Source of the DNA: an uncultured Acidimicrobiaceae bacterium
Lineage (GTDB): Bacteria > Actinomycetota > Acidimicrobiia > Acidimicrobiales > RAAP-2
Direction of reading: 5' to 3'
Length of the DNA: 52,263 nucleotides
NCBI GenBank assembly: GCA_903906055.1
Contig: CAIVIS010000395.1
Coordinates: 1-52,263, forward strand
Part shown: one piece after another, positions 43,409 to 52,263 of the stretch
How positions within the stretch are numbered: position 1 is the first letter of the stretch
Layout of the letters: the number at the start of each line of letters is the position of its first letter
Notes under the pieces: generated by a model
The model's database searches: none
What the model was told of the DNA's origin: nothing
Seen by the model: the letters and a program-made list of their open reading frames with translations, nothing else
Made by a program: the position numbers and the translations under genes

Positions 43409-44554
43409 TCAACGCCCCTTGGTGACGCGGTCATAGAGGTCGTGCTGGGAGGCGGCCACCGCGGCCCACGAGTAGCGCCCCACCGATTCAGACCCTGCAC
43501 CACGCAGGCGGGCCCAGAGCCCCGGCTCGTCCAAGAGCTGGACCAGTGCGCCAGCCAGCGCCGCGGGGTCCCCCGGTGGAACCAGGATCCCGGCGTCACC
43601 GACCACCTCAGGAAGCGCCCCGCTGGAGCTGGCGACCGACGGCACGCCAGAGGCCTGCGCCTCGACCACCACCCGACCGAACTGCTCCAGCCATCCGGCC
43701 ACGGGAACTGAGGGAACGGCCAACACATCGAGGCGCGGATAGACCTGGGGAAGCGCAGTTTCGTCCACGTGCCCGTGGAACCTGACCCGGTCCGCCACTC
43801 CTAGGTCGACGGCCAGAGCACCGAGCGCCGACGCTTCAGGACCGGCCCCATAGACATCGGCAGAGAGCCGTTCGTCGAGGGCGACGGCTCGGACGAGGAC
43901 GTCCACCCCCTTGTGAGGGATCAAGCGGCCAACGAATCCGACACGGAGTCGGTCTGACGGGGGCTCCCGGTCGCCAGGACGGAACCGATCGACGTCTACG
44001 CCCAACGGCAGAAGCTCGAGCTCTCCCCGGAGTCCCTTGCGCCGGAGGATCTCGCCAGCCTCGACATTGCAGGTGTAGGCACCACCAGCACCACGCAGCG
44101 ACCATCGTTCGATCCATCGGAAGGGCGGCGGGTACCGCTTGTCGATGTTCTGCGCCGAGGACACCAGGTACGGTGTCCGCCGCTTGCGAAGCCAACGGAG
44201 GATCAACACCTCAGCCACTGCCAGACCGAACGGCTCCTCATGCATGTCGATGAGGTCCCACGTGCCGGTGCCGAGCAGCCGCCACAGGGGTCGAGGATCG
44301 AACACGAAGAGGTTCGGATGGCGACCCACAGTCCGGACGGGAACAGCGAACTCGTCCCCGTCAGGAGAGAACTCCACCATCGAGCCACCCTCCTCCCATC
44401 GGGCGGCAGTCACCAGCGTGAGGTCGACACCGCTCCGTCGCAGGATCCGATCCCGCTCGCGCCACGACGTCACCACGCCGCTGTGGGAGATCCGCAGCAC
44501 CCGTAGCCGACGTCCGCCTGCACGCGGGCCGGAATCCTCGCCAATAGTCACCAC
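43409..44554 (-). CDS. GT4-family glycosyltransferase
   Basis: A 381-residue GT-B glycosyltransferase. RLRVLRISHSG opens the first domain. WDLIDMHEEPFGLA and LVSSAQNIDKRYPPPF follow, with the donor domain entry VGFVGRLIPHKGVDVLV and the donor-site segment WLEQFGRVVVEAQASGVP. GTG 44554 (or the adjacent GTG 44551) is the likely start; an upstream in-frame ATG at 44704 would run into the divergent gene's start region. It is divergent from the giant surface-protein gene. Confidence 0.85.
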   Translation of the reverse strand: MVTIGEDSGPRAGGRRLRVLRISHSGVVTSWRERDRILRRSGVDLTLVTAARWEEGGSMVEFSPDGDEFAVPVRTVGRHPNLFVFDPRPLWRLLGTGTWDLIDMHEEPFGLAVAEVLILRWLRKRRTPYLVSSAQNIDKRYPPPFRWIERWSLRGAGGAYTCNVEAGEILRRKGLRGELELLPLGVDVDRFRPGDREPPSDRLRVGFVGRLIPHKGVDVLVRAVALDERLSADVYGAGPEASALGALAVDLGVADRVRFHGHVDETALPQVYPRLDVLAVPSVPVAGWLEQFGRVVVEAQASGVPSVASSSGALPEVVGDAGILVPPGDPAALAGALVQLLDEPGLWARLRGAGSESVGRYSWAAVAASQHDLYDRVTKGR

Positions 44555-44685
44555 GCGCGAACCGTAGCAGCAGGTCGAATCGGAAGAACTGACTGAATTC
44601 CCTTCAAATATCACTCTGCGTGGTCGGATCGCAACTATTCGTGGGATTACTCTCAAGAAAGCCCGCGGTCGGCCGATCAGTTGGT

Positions 44686-47600
44686 ATGGATCAGGCAGGG
44701 GCAAAGCACCACAAGGCAGGCGTCATCCGGGGGGCAGTGCTCACGATGGCTACTCTCATCATCGCGCTCACCGTCGGCGTGAGTTTGAACGGAACGGCTC
44801 ACGCCACAGCATCCCCTCCTCAGATCGCTGGCAGTCCCGCCGCCCCCACCGCGTCAGAGATCAGCCCGGTCTGCACCACGACAACCCCGTCGACCTCACT
44901 CGGTCCAGTGGGGAGCCTTCCGGCCAACCCGATCTCCCAGGTGGTCGCTCCCGTCGGAGGAGTCGACAACTTTACTGCTACCGCTACCAACATCTACGTC
45001 GATACCGGCAGCCAGCTGATCACCTACACGTTGGCCGGCGCCCAGGTCAGCGCGTTTACGCTGCCCGCTCACTTCGCCGGCAATACCGACGAGGTCTACC
45101 AGCCGCTCATCGACCCGTCCGGGAACATCTACCTCTCGTCCTACTACGGCACCAAGGTGGACAAGTTCTCACCCACGGGCACGCTGCTCTGGTCCGTCGA
45201 TCCCCAAGGAGGGAACCCGACGGCCGTCTTTTCGGTGGGCACCGGAGCCAACTTCCAAGTCGTGGTCAGCCTGGTGCAGAACACCGCATCGAGCGTCACC
45301 CTCGACCAGGCCACGGGCGCAGTCAACGGCACCTTCCCGTTGGTCGTCGGGACATACGCGTTCGTCACTCAGGAAGCCAATGGCAACCTGCTCTACTCGG
45401 CCAACGGCTACGTCAAGACGATCAGCCCGACCGGCCAGGTCCTCTCCACCTTCGGCGCTCCCCACATCCAAGGGGACGGAAACCGCACCGCAGCGGGCAG
45501 TCAGTTCTACTATCCGGCTCAGGCCACCCAGGGGGCGGATGGCACCATCTACACGGCCGACCCGCTGTACTCGATGGAGGCGACCTCGCCCAACGGCATG
45601 CTCAAGGGAAGCACCAATCTCGGCGGGGCACTCGCCTTCGGGGGCTGGAACTTCGCGCTGATCGGCTCGACCTTCTACTTCCAGAGCGGCCCGCCGTTCA
45701 ACGGCCCGGCTGATGGCATCTCCTCGTTCTCGCTCGCCTCGGTGCAGAGCTACCTCGCGTCGGCCCAACGCGCCAGCAACAGCCTCGGATGGGGTGCTGG
45801 ACTCTCGACTCCTGCCACCGGCAACTACTTCGCAGCCGGGACCACCCCAGCTGTCAACGCCACCTTCGACTCATGGTGGGCCGCTTCCTCTGCCCACTTG
45901 CAGCTCTCCTACTCGGTAGAGAACACCGCATCGATGGTGGCCGAGTCCGTCCCGACGCCGACGGTGATCAACCTCCCGAGTACGCCGACAGGGCTCGCAT
46001 CGATACCGCTCACGATTCCGGCCGAAGACACCAAGCCTGGTCCCTACCAAGTACAGGCCGTCCTGATCGACACCTCCACTACGCCGCAGTCAACACTCGG
46101 CACTACATGCCTTCCCTACACGGTGGGTGCCGCGGGCAACGGCTTGAACTTCGCCACCCTCCCGGCCGGGTCAGGCGCCGGTGGTCCGGCTGATCCCCGG
46201 GGAGTCGCCCTGAACGGACAGCTCGGGCTCAACGGCCTGCGGAGCAGTTCGGTCATTGACTGGGGCTCGCTCCTGCCGAACTGCTCGGCATCGGCTCCGA
46301 CAGCAGCCACTTGTGGGGCATCAGCCATCACCTTTGCTTCGGCTAGCACCGATCCGTACAAGGCCTCCTTTCTGGCCAATCAGAACAAGGTGACCTACTG
46401 GATCCAAGTCAGCGGCGGTGAGCCCCTGCCCACCGCCCTGGTGAACAGCGGATTCTGGCAGGCCGACGTTGCCGCCCTCGTCGCCCACTACGACACTGTT
46501 CCGGCCGGATGCACCGGGTGCGCACCGGTCACCAACTGGGAGCCATGGAACGAGTCCAACAACACGGGATGGGGAAACGGGGGCACCTACGCCACCAAAG
46601 TCCTCGCACCGTTCTACGCCGGGGTGAAGTCGGTGGAGCCAGGTGCCTCCTCCACCGTCATCGGTGGATCGACCCTGGAGCCGGTGGTCGGCTGGTGGCA
46701 GCAGTTGATCGCCGCCGGTGGACTGAGCGCTATGGACGTGGCTGCAATCCACCCCTACACGGGGTCCAACGATGCCTACGAAGAAGACGGCATGGCTACT
46801 CAGGTGCGCCAGGTGCAGGCGCTGCTCGGATCGAAGCCCCTGTGGTTCACGGAGGTCGGATGGTGGAGCGATGGGGACTACAACTACCTCGGACAGGCCA
46901 ACAGCGTCACTCGGTCGATGATCTGGCAGAAGGTGCTCGGCGTTCCGGTGCAGAACTACTTCTTCAACGAGGGCAGCTGGGGTAACGACGGCATTTCGTT
47001 CTCGTTGATTCAAGCCAGCAGCACCGTCGACTACGTGAAGCCAGCAGCATTGGCGACGATGACCACCTCGGGTGCACTGGCTGGTCGTCCCTACCTGTCG
47101 ATGCCGGCCACGGGGATCCCCCAGGGGTACCAGGCCAACTTCGGCGCTGCCCCTGGTGGGACGACCGCTGTCGCTGCCGTGTGGTCCGATGGACTCCCGA
47201 CTACTTCGACCATCACGGTGACCGATCCGAACGGTGGGACGATTCCGGTGACCATCACCTCGGAGTACGGGGACACCACCACAGTCCGAGTCACTTCGGG
47301 CGCTGGCTACAGCCTGCCCCTGTCCGACCAGGTCGCCTTCGTGACCTACCCGGCAGGGGCGACACTGTCGACGGGTCCCACTGAGGTCTTCGGCACCGAC
47401 CTGGCTTCGGCGGCTGCCCATGCCAGCGCTACCGCCTCGAGTGGCAATGCGGCGGCGGCCATCGCTGGACTGCCCGTCGGCTACGGCCAGGGATGGACGT
47501 CGGGGGCTGGCGACACCACTCCGTCGCTCACCGTCACTCTGGCGGCGGCATCCACTCTCGACCGAGTCATCGTCAACACGCAGTCCGTGGGTTCGACGGC

Positions 47601-48876
47601 CACCAGCATCCGCAACTACACCTTGTCCGCCAATGAGCCAGGGGTCGGTTGGGTCACGATCGCTACGGTGACCGGCCAGTACCGGAATCACGCGGCTCTG
47701 TTCAGTTTCGCACCGCTGGTCGCCACGGCACTGCGGGTCAACGTCTCCGAAGTGAACTTCGGGGGCTACTACGGAGGAGGCATCCCCCCGTGGTGGACGA
47801 CAGGGCAGAGCGCCAATGCATTCATCCATGCCATCCAGGCCTATTCGGGATCAGGCGGGCCTTCCGTGGTGAACGGTTCCGGACTGACCTCCCTGCTGGC
47901 TGGAGGGGCGCCGACCACCACGACTACCACCACTACGACCACAACGACGACCACCACTGTGCCGCCGACCACTGTGCCGCCGACCACTGTGCCGCCGACC
48001 ACCGTGCCGCCGACCACCACGACTACCACCACGGTGCCGCCGACCACCACGACTACCACGACTACCACCACGGTGCCGCCGACCACCACGACCACCACCA
48101 AGCCCACCTCTGGCAATCGAAACAAGAAGTTCAGGGGCTACTGGCTTACGACCAGCACGGGTGGAATCGTCACGTTCGGCCAGGCGCAGTCCCTCGGTTC
48201 AGCCGCCGGACTCACCTTGAACCACCCCATCGTCGACATGACCTCGACGCCCGACAAGGGGGGCTACTGGATGGTCGCCTCCGACGGTGGGATCTTCACG
48301 TTCGGTGATGCCAGCTTCTACGGCTCCACCGGAGGCCTGGGGATCAACAAGCCGATCGTCGGGATGGCCGCCACTCCGAGTGGACTTGGGTACTGGTTGG
48401 TGGCATCCGATGGCGGCATCTTTGCCTTCGGCGACGCCGGCTTCTTCGGCTCCACCGGCGCCATCTCGCTCAACAAGCCGATCGTCCACATGGCCGCCAC
48501 CCCGAGCGGACTTGGGTACTGGCTGGTGGCATCTGATGGCGGCATCTTTGCCTTCGGCGATGCCAGCTTCTTCGGCTCCACCGGTGCCATCTCGCTCAAC
48601 AAGCCCATCGTCGGAATGGACTCTTCCCCTGACGGCAGCGGCTACTGGCTGGTGGCATCCGATGGCGGCATCTTTGCCTTCGGCGACTCCGCCTTCTACG
48701 GATCCACTGGCGGTGACCACATCAATGCGCCGATCACCGGACTGCAGTCCAGCCCTACCGGTCAGGGGTACTGGCTCGTAGCCAAGGACGGAGGCATCTT
48801 CAACTTCGGCGATGCTGGCTACTACGGCTCGGCAGGAAGTCTCGGTCTTCCTTCGAACACCGTGGCCATCAACTGA
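44686..48876 (+). CDS. large secreted multidomain protein: propeller, GH-like barrel, discoidin-like domain, Thr linker, 42-residue repeats
   Basis: A 1396-residue exported protein. A signal peptide (TM core about 15-35, cleavage near AHA) leads to an NHL/PQQ-like propeller (about 100-370). A clan-A-like TIM barrel spans about 490-780, with acid/base N622-E623 (WEPWNESN) and nucleophile E723 (LWFTEVGW). An Ig-like stretch and an F5/8-type-C-like domain (about 910-1058) follow, then a Thr/Pro linker and six exact 42-residue repeats of GYWLVASDGGIFAFGD type. The repeat module is common in Acidimicrobiia-like surface proteins. There is no LPXTG signal. It may hydrolyse or bind the locus's own glycan. 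The start is ATG 44686 (GTG 44620 alternative). Confidence 0.85.
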   Translation: MDQAGAKHHKAGVIRGAVLTMATLIIALTVGVSLNGTAHATASPPQIAGSPAAPTASEISPVCTTTTPSTSLGPVGSLPANPISQVVAPVGGVDNFTATATNIYVDTGSQLITYTLAGAQVSAFTLPAHFAGNTDEVYQPLIDPSGNIYLSSYYGTKVDKFSPTGTLLWSVDPQGGNPTAVFSVGTGANFQVVVSLVQNTASSVTLDQATGAVNGTFPLVVGTYAFVTQEANGNLLYSANGYVKTISPTGQVLSTFGAPHIQGDGNRTAAGSQFYYPAQATQGADGTIYTADPLYSMEATSPNGMLKGSTNLGGALAFGGWNFALIGSTFYFQSGPPFNGPADGISSFSLASVQSYLASAQRASNSLGWGAGLSTPATGNYFAAGTTPAVNATFDSWWAASSAHLQLSYSVENTASMVAESVPTPTVINLPSTPTGLASIPLTIPAEDTKPGPYQVQAVLIDTSTTPQSTLGTTCLPYTVGAAGNGLNFATLPAGSGAGGPADPRGVALNGQLGLNGLRSSSVIDWGSLLPNCSASAPTAATCGASAITFASASTDPYKASFLANQNKVTYWIQVSGGEPLPTALVNSGFWQADVAALVAHYDTVPAGCTGCAPVTNWEPWNESNNTGWGNGGTYATKVLAPFYAGVKSVEPGASSTVIGGSTLEPVVGWWQQLIAAGGLSAMDVAAIHPYTGSNDAYEEDGMATQVRQVQALLGSKPLWFTEVGWWSDGDYNYLGQANSVTRSMIWQKVLGVPVQNYFFNEGSWGNDGISFSLIQASSTVDYVKPAALATMTTSGALAGRPYLSMPATGIPQGYQANFGAAPGGTTAVAAVWSDGLPTTSTITVTDPNGGTIPVTITSEYGDTTTVRVTSGAGYSLPLSDQVAFVTYPAGATLSTGPTEVFGTDLASAAAHASATASSGNAAAAIAGLPVGYGQGWTSGAGDTTPSLTVTLAAASTLDRVIVNTQSVGSTATSIRNYTLSANEPGVGWVTIATVTGQYRNHAALFSFAPLVATALRVNVSEVNFGGYYGGGIPPWWTTGQSANAFIHAIQAYSGSGGPSVVNGSGLTSLLAGGAPTTTTTTTTTTTTTTTVPPTTVPPTTVPPTTVPPTTTTTTTVPPTTTTTTTTTTVPPTTTTTTKPTSGNRNKKFRGYWLTTSTGGIVTFGQAQSLGSAAGLTLNHPIVDMTSTPDKGGYWMVASDGGIFTFGDASFYGSTGGLGINKPIVGMAATPSGLGYWLVASDGGIFAFGDAGFFGSTGAISLNKPIVHMAATPSGLGYWLVASDGGIFAFGDASFFGSTGAISLNKPIVGMDSSPDGSGYWLVASDGGIFAFGDSAFYGSTGGDHINAPITGLQSSPTGQGYWLVAKDGGIFNFGDAGYYGSAGSLGLPSNTVAIN
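47914..48108 (+). repeat. Thr/Pro-rich linker coded by ACC/ACG and 15-bp repeats
   Basis: Within the giant secreted protein. Runs of ACC/ACG/ACT threonine codons are interrupted by GTGCCGCCGACCACx units in tandem (15 bp), coding TTVPP repeats. This is a flexible, probably O-glycosylated spacer prone to slippage. Confidence 0.85.
48136..48873 (+). repeat. six 126-bp repeats encoding 42-residue GYWLVASDGG units
   Basis: Codon-exact 126-bp periodicity from 48136 (GYW) through the sixth unit starting at 48766. The middle units are nearly identical, including GSTGAISLNKPIV, suggesting recent duplication or gene conversion. Each likely forms a blade of a beta-propeller-like surface domain. Confidence 0.9.
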
Positions 48877-48958
48877 CCAGACAGTCCATCGTTGACCAGT
48901 CGACGACCACTGACGCGCCTCGCACCCGTAGTTTCCCAGCAGTCCCGATGACTCGACG

Positions 48959-49726
48959 TCAGGGCCCTGGGACCGCTGCTTCCACGTAGACCGTCTCCGG
49001 AATCCGTACAGCGCTGTCCGGGGCTGGCACGATCTGCGACTCCCCGCCAGCCATCACGACGGCACCGCTGAATCCGACAGCCTCGATCACCAGCGCCAGC
49101 GTCTCTCCATCCCAGGCCGAGACGTGCCCGTGCTCTTGGAATACCTCGCCCAGGGCCAGCATCCGAGTGGGACGACCTGGGCGCAGATCGTCGAGGATGC
49201 CGTCACCGACGGCATAGCTGCGGGCATAGAGGCCAGCATCGGGTACACCCACCCGGATGATGCCGCCCGGGGCCAGGACCCGGAACGCGTGGCGAAGAAC
49301 GGCCATTCCTTCGCTCACCGTCATGTGCTCGAGCACGTGCTCCAAGAAGACTGCACCGGCGATCTGATCGGCGAACGGAAGTGGCCGTCGCAGGTCCCAG
49401 GCCACATCGGCACGAGCGCCGACCAGGTCCACGTTGGTCCACCCCGCCAGATTGTTGCCGCCCGAGCCGAGGTGCAGTTTGAGCCCACCGGCCACCTCCT
49501 CGTCGCGTGCCTTCCGACGGGAAACGGGCCGACTGACCGCCGTCGCCACCTGCTTGGCCCGCAGCCGCACCGCCGGGCTCATGAACGGGCGGAGCAGGTC
49601 GGACAGGGGAATCGTCGAGTGCCCGCCGGCTGCGGCCTGTGCGTCGAGGTACTGCTGTAGGTCCACGGAATCTCCGCCAGAGGCGTGCAGTGGCGTACGT
49701 CCGTCCGCGTCCTCAGGGTTGCTCAT
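48959..49726 (-). CDS. SAM-dependent methyltransferase (type 11-like)
   Basis: A 255-residue class I methyltransferase. Residues about 80-90 hold KLHLGSGGNNLAGWTNVDL, the SAM-binding motif I, and the acid loop continues VAWDLRRPLPF. AVFLEHVLEHM and VLAPGGIIRVGVPD are standard for the family, often linked to surface-glycan or lipid loci. The N-terminal 75 residues are an extra polar stretch. The start ATG 49726 is chosen; an alternative at 49804 would run into the divergent acyltransferase start. The substrate is unknown. Confidence 0.85.
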   Translation of the reverse strand: MSNPEDADGRTPLHASGGDSVDLQQYLDAQAAAGGHSTIPLSDLLRPFMSPAVRLRAKQVATAVSRPVSRRKARDEEVAGGLKLHLGSGGNNLAGWTNVDLVGARADVAWDLRRPLPFADQIAGAVFLEHVLEHMTVSEGMAVLRHAFRVLAPGGIIRVGVPDAGLYARSYAVGDGILDDLRPGRPTRMLALGEVFQEHGHVSAWDGETLALVIEAVGFSGAVVMAGGESQIVPAPDSAVRIPETVYVEAAVPGP

Positions 49727-49790
49727 CTGCCAATTGGAACACAGCCGGCGCGTCGCGGCCAACCGGGAGCGATGTGCGACACTACGAGCG

Positions 49791-50297
49791 GTGCCCGCGC
49801 TCATCGAAGACCTGCGTCACATGACGGCTGCATGGGGCCAGTCCCCTTTCCGCGTGCTGGTCGGCTCCCTCATCCGCCTCCCGCTGTATCCACGCATCGG
49901 CGCCGTCATGTCCTACCGTGCCTCCTCGTGGTGCTGGGACAAGGGGCTCCGGCCGCTGGCCCTTTGGCTGCAGGCATCGAGCATCCGTTCCTCCGGCGCA
50001 GAGATCCACCCCGCCGCGCGGTTGGGTCCAGGACTGGCGATCATCCATACCGTAGGAATCGTTATCGGCCACGAAGTGGTAGCCGGCGAGAACCTCGTCG
50101 TCTACCAGGGCGTCACACTCGGCCACACCGGTACCGGCCCTGGTCAGCCGAGCATCGGCGACGGAGTCAGGATCGGGGCTGGCGCCAAAGTTCTGGGTCC
50201 GGTCGTCATCGGTGACGGCGCGTGGATCGGCGCCAATGCGGTCGTCCTGGCCGACGTGCCTGCCGGGGCTGTGGCCACCGGGATCTGGCGGGGCTGA
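49791..50297 (+). CDS. serine-acetyltransferase-like hexapeptide acyltransferase
   Basis: A 168-residue left-handed beta-helix acyltransferase. The short helical N-terminus is followed by hexapeptide coils: EIHPAARLGPGLAIIHTVGIVIG, then VVYQGVTLGHTGTG and IGDGVRIGAGAKVLGPVVIG. The CysE-like HTVGIVIG and VTLGHTG loops place catalytic histidine and CoA contacts. It is shorter than biosynthetic CysE and sits in a glycan locus, so O-acetylation of a sugar is as likely as serine acetylation. The start GTG 49791 has GAG close upstream. Confidence 0.8.
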   Translation: MPALIEDLRHMTAAWGQSPFRVLVGSLIRLPLYPRIGAVMSYRASSWCWDKGLRPLALWLQASSIRSSGAEIHPAARLGPGLAIIHTVGIVIGHEVVAGENLVVYQGVTLGHTGTGPGQPSIGDGVRIGAGAKVLGPVVIGDGAWIGANAVVLADVPAGAVATGIWRG

Positions 50298-50335
50298 ACA
50301 GCGCCCGAGCTGATCCATCTGCCGGTGGTTGCCAG

Positions 50336-50367
50336 CGTCAGCCCGTCAGCCCGTCAGCCCGTCAGCC
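50336..50367. repeat. four perfect CGTCAGCC tandem repeats
   Basis: CGTCAGCC repeated four times without change at 50336-50367, in the short convergent space between the hexapeptide acyltransferase (ends 50297) and the acyltransferase-3 gene (ends 50378). Probably a slippage-prone 8-bp microsatellite. Confidence 0.9.
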
Positions 50368-50377
50368 CCTGGGCCCG

Positions 50378-52263
50378 TCAGGTTCGTCCAGCGGCCCGGG
50401 CCTCGAGGCCGACTTGGGCGACGATCGGGAGCACGGCCGGCTCGATCCACTGGCCGCCGGCCTTGGTGACGTGGATGCCGTCGGCCCACCGGACGGTGAC
50501 ACCATCGATCACCTCCTGGAAGTGTCCAGCGGGGTCGAGGATGGCATTCAAGTCGATCACGGTGACCTGGCCCGGATGACTAGCTGCCACTCGGCGCAGG
50601 ATCTGGTTGTACTCGTCCACTCGGGACTTCCGGTTCTCCGGGTAGATCGAGCCGTCGGGTGCCTCGGGCGGGGCCAGATAGGGCAGGGTGAACAGGACCA
50701 CCTTGGCTCCCTTGGCCCCGAGCACGGCGGCAACTTGGTTCATCTCGTCTTCGAGGTGATGGTTCCACGCTGGCTGATCGATGGAGACCGTCTTTCCGTT
50801 CAGCAGATGGTCGGTGATGTCCCACCTGCCCGCCAACAACCCGACCACCTCGGGGTGGATGGCATCGATCTGCCTCGACCACAAAGCGCGCCAGGTACGA
50901 CACGACGAGAGGGGAATGTCGTGCAGACCCGAAGAGACGGCGTCGAGGTTGTCGAGGTCGCATCCGAGTACCCCCTTGTTGACCACCCGCACGCCGAAGT
51001 GCTCCACACTTCCTCGCACCAAGCCGAGCCCCATGGTCACCGCTAGGGAGTCGCCCACCAGGAGGAACCGGATGGGATCGGTTGTGAATGCATGGGCTGC
51101 GTCGAGGGCCTGACGCTCGCCGAGCGGGATGGTGTCGGTCGTCTTGACCACCACAGCCGAGGCACCCGGGGCCACGGTGGCCGCCACCACCACCACGACG
51201 GTGACGACCATGGCCACTAGCGCCGGGCCAGCGGCTTTGATCGAACGCCAGAACACGCCCTCCATGACCGGGCGCTCCACCAGGTAGTAGCTGAGTGCAG
51301 CCAGGACGAAGGTGGCCACGACGCGCGCGGCCAGGAGTGAGACTCCACTCAGCCCAGTGCGAGCCGAATCGAACTCGATAAAGACCGGGAAGTGCCACAG
51401 GTAGGCGCCATAGGAGACGGTCCCGATCCACACCATCGGACGCACCGACAGCACCCGGGCGATGGGGCCGCCAGCCACGCACACGGCCCCGGTGATGAGA
51501 GCCGCGGCCGACAGGGCGGACACCAAGAACCCACCCCGATAGGCGATCGATGCGGTCCCGGTGAGGCTCTTGGTCAACGCAAGCGTCCCGACCACCCCGG
51601 CCAGACCCAAGACAGTCAGTGCGATCCGAGACGCACCTGACGACACGGTCGGAGCCATGCCGCTCAGGCCCCGACGACGCTGCACCAAGGTGAGGATGCA
51701 GGCCAGCACCGAGCCGACCAAGATCGACTGGGCGTGCGTATCGGTGCCGAAGTAGAGGCGGGTGATGTTGGCACCGGGATGGTAGAGGTAGGCCATTTCG
51801 ACAGCCGAAGCCACTACTCCCAGCACAGATATGCCGAGCAGGATCTCGACTCCCCTGCCGACTTCTTGTCCGGCTCGGCTGGTGAACCGCTTGCCCAGGT
51901 GGACCACGGCCAGGACCACCAGCGGCCACACCAGGTAGAACTGCTCCTCGACGGCCAGCGACCAGGTATGGGTCAGCGGCGACACAGCCCCGGTGGCTAC
52001 GAAGTAGTTGCCCGACGCGGCGATCTGCCACCAGTTGGAGAAGTAGAAGAGGGCCGAAAAGTCGGCCATGCGCAGGTTGGGATAGAGGCCGACCGGATAG
52101 GCGAAGCGGACGACCAGAGTCACCACCACCAGCAGCACCACCAGGGCCGGCAGCAGTCGACGCGCCCGGCGGAGCCAGAACGCACCGAGCTTGATGCCGG
52201 CGGACCGGGCCCACTCCCCCAGCAACAGCCCGGTGATCAAGTAGCCGGACAGGACGTAGAAGA
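50378..52263 (-). CDS. acyltransferase-3/SGNH (OafA-like) membrane protein, 5' end outside window
   Basis: At least 628 residues; the true start lies beyond the right edge, since the frame is open to base 52263 and begins mid-protein with FYVLSGYLITGLLL. About ten TM helices (acyltransferase-3 fold) include YLWHFPVFIEF. A cytoplasm-exposed or periplasmic SGNH domain follows, with GDS near 51046-51057 (FLLVGDSLAV) and the catalytic D-x-x-H region WADGIHVT near 50471-50490. OafA-type proteins O-acetylate surface polysaccharides using acetyl transferred across the membrane. This fits the locus. Only the N-terminal helices are missing. Confidence 0.88.
   Translation of the reverse strand, partial: FYVLSGYLITGLLLGEWARSAGIKLGAFWLRRARRLLPALVVLLVVVTLVVRFAYPVGLYPNLRMADFSALFYFSNWWQIAASGNYFVATGAVSPLTHTWSLAVEEQFYLVWPLVVLAVVHLGKRFTSRAGQEVGRGVEILLGISVLGVVASAVEMAYLYHPGANITRLYFGTDTHAQSILVGSVLACILTLVQRRRGLSGMAPTVSSGASRIALTVLGLAGVVGTLALTKSLTGTASIAYRGGFLVSALSAAALITGAVCVAGGPIARVLSVRPMVWIGTVSYGAYLWHFPVFIEFDSARTGLSGVSLLAARVVATFVLAALSYYLVERPVMEGVFWRSIKAAGPALVAMVVTVVVVVAATVAPGASAVVVKTTDTIPLGERQALDAAHAFTTDPIRFLLVGDSLAVTMGLGLVRGSVEHFGVRVVNKGVLGCDLDNLDAVSSGLHDIPLSSCRTWRALWSRQIDAIHPEVVGLLAGRWDITDHLLNGKTVSIDQPAWNHHLEDEMNQVAAVLGAKGAKVVLFTLPYLAPPEAPDGSIYPENRKSRVDEYNQILRRVAASHPGQVTVIDLNAILDPAGHFQEVIDGVTVRWADGIHVTKAGGQWIEPAVLPIVAQVGLEARAAGRT

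Noticed and set aside
46321-47829. 502-codon minus-strand open frame in the giant surface gene
   Set aside because: Antisense to the glycosidase-like barrel; low-information composition.
47841-48125. Val/Gly-rich minus-strand frame
   Set aside because: It is the reverse reading of the threonine-codon repeats.
48136-48873. CRISPR-like regular repeats
   Set aside because: The 126-bp units are codon-phased and continuous without spacers; they encode protein repeats.

Overview
High-GC DNA that most resembles an actinobacterium, probably of the class Acidimicrobiia. The pointers are a WhiB-type iron-sulfur protein at 20048-20278, a surface protein whose C-terminus is built of 42-residue GYWLVASDGG-type repeats, frequent GTG starts and tightly overlapping genes. 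The taxonomic placement is inference. No rRNA, tRNA or CRISPR array was recognised.

Left part (1-20.3 kb), general metabolism and signalling: a TetR regulator and an MFS transporter; a GNAT acetyltransferase; a three-gene module of MinD-like ATPase, small winged-helix protein and two-TM HAMP protein, closed by a perfect hairpin terminator; a translationally coupled pair of Npt-like transporter and PhyH-type dioxygenase; a TerB-like protein with the COQ4 metal motif; a complete branched-chain amino acid-type ABC importer (livJ, fused livHM, livG, livF); an enoyl-CoA isomerase/Zn-dehydrogenase pair and a second TetR regulator; a Nudix / zinc-ribbon coiled-coil / histidine-phosphatase operon; and the WhiB gene.

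Middle (20.7-22.8 kb): an NAD-dependent epimerase-like gene, a decayed TnpB fossil not apparent as one open frame, and a low-molecular-weight tyrosine phosphatase.

Right part (22.8-52.3 kb), a large cell-surface glycan locus: several GT4 glycosyltransferases, a polyprenyl-phosphate sugar-1-phosphate transferase that would start repeat units, a Wzc-like chain-length/tyrosine kinase paired with the phosphatase, an O-antigen-ligase-like membrane protein, a GT2-GT4 fusion, a methyltransferase, a hexapeptide acyltransferase, an OafA-type acyltransferase cut by the right edge, and a 1396-residue secreted protein with a glycosidase-like barrel.

Embedded in this locus (25691-33246, minus strand) is the most interesting feature: a seven-gene, overlapping operon of GT4 glycosyltransferase, AcpS-type phosphopantetheinyl transferase, carrier protein, acyl-CoA-dehydrogenase-like flavoprotein, amino acid:carrier-protein ligase (a tRNA-synthetase relative), DUF1839 protein and a GH2 beta-mannosidase-like protein with an apparently substituted acid/base residue. 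Together they look like a ribosome- and NRPS-independent system that loads an amino acid on a carrier protein, possibly oxidises it, and transfers it to a glycan or other small acceptor.
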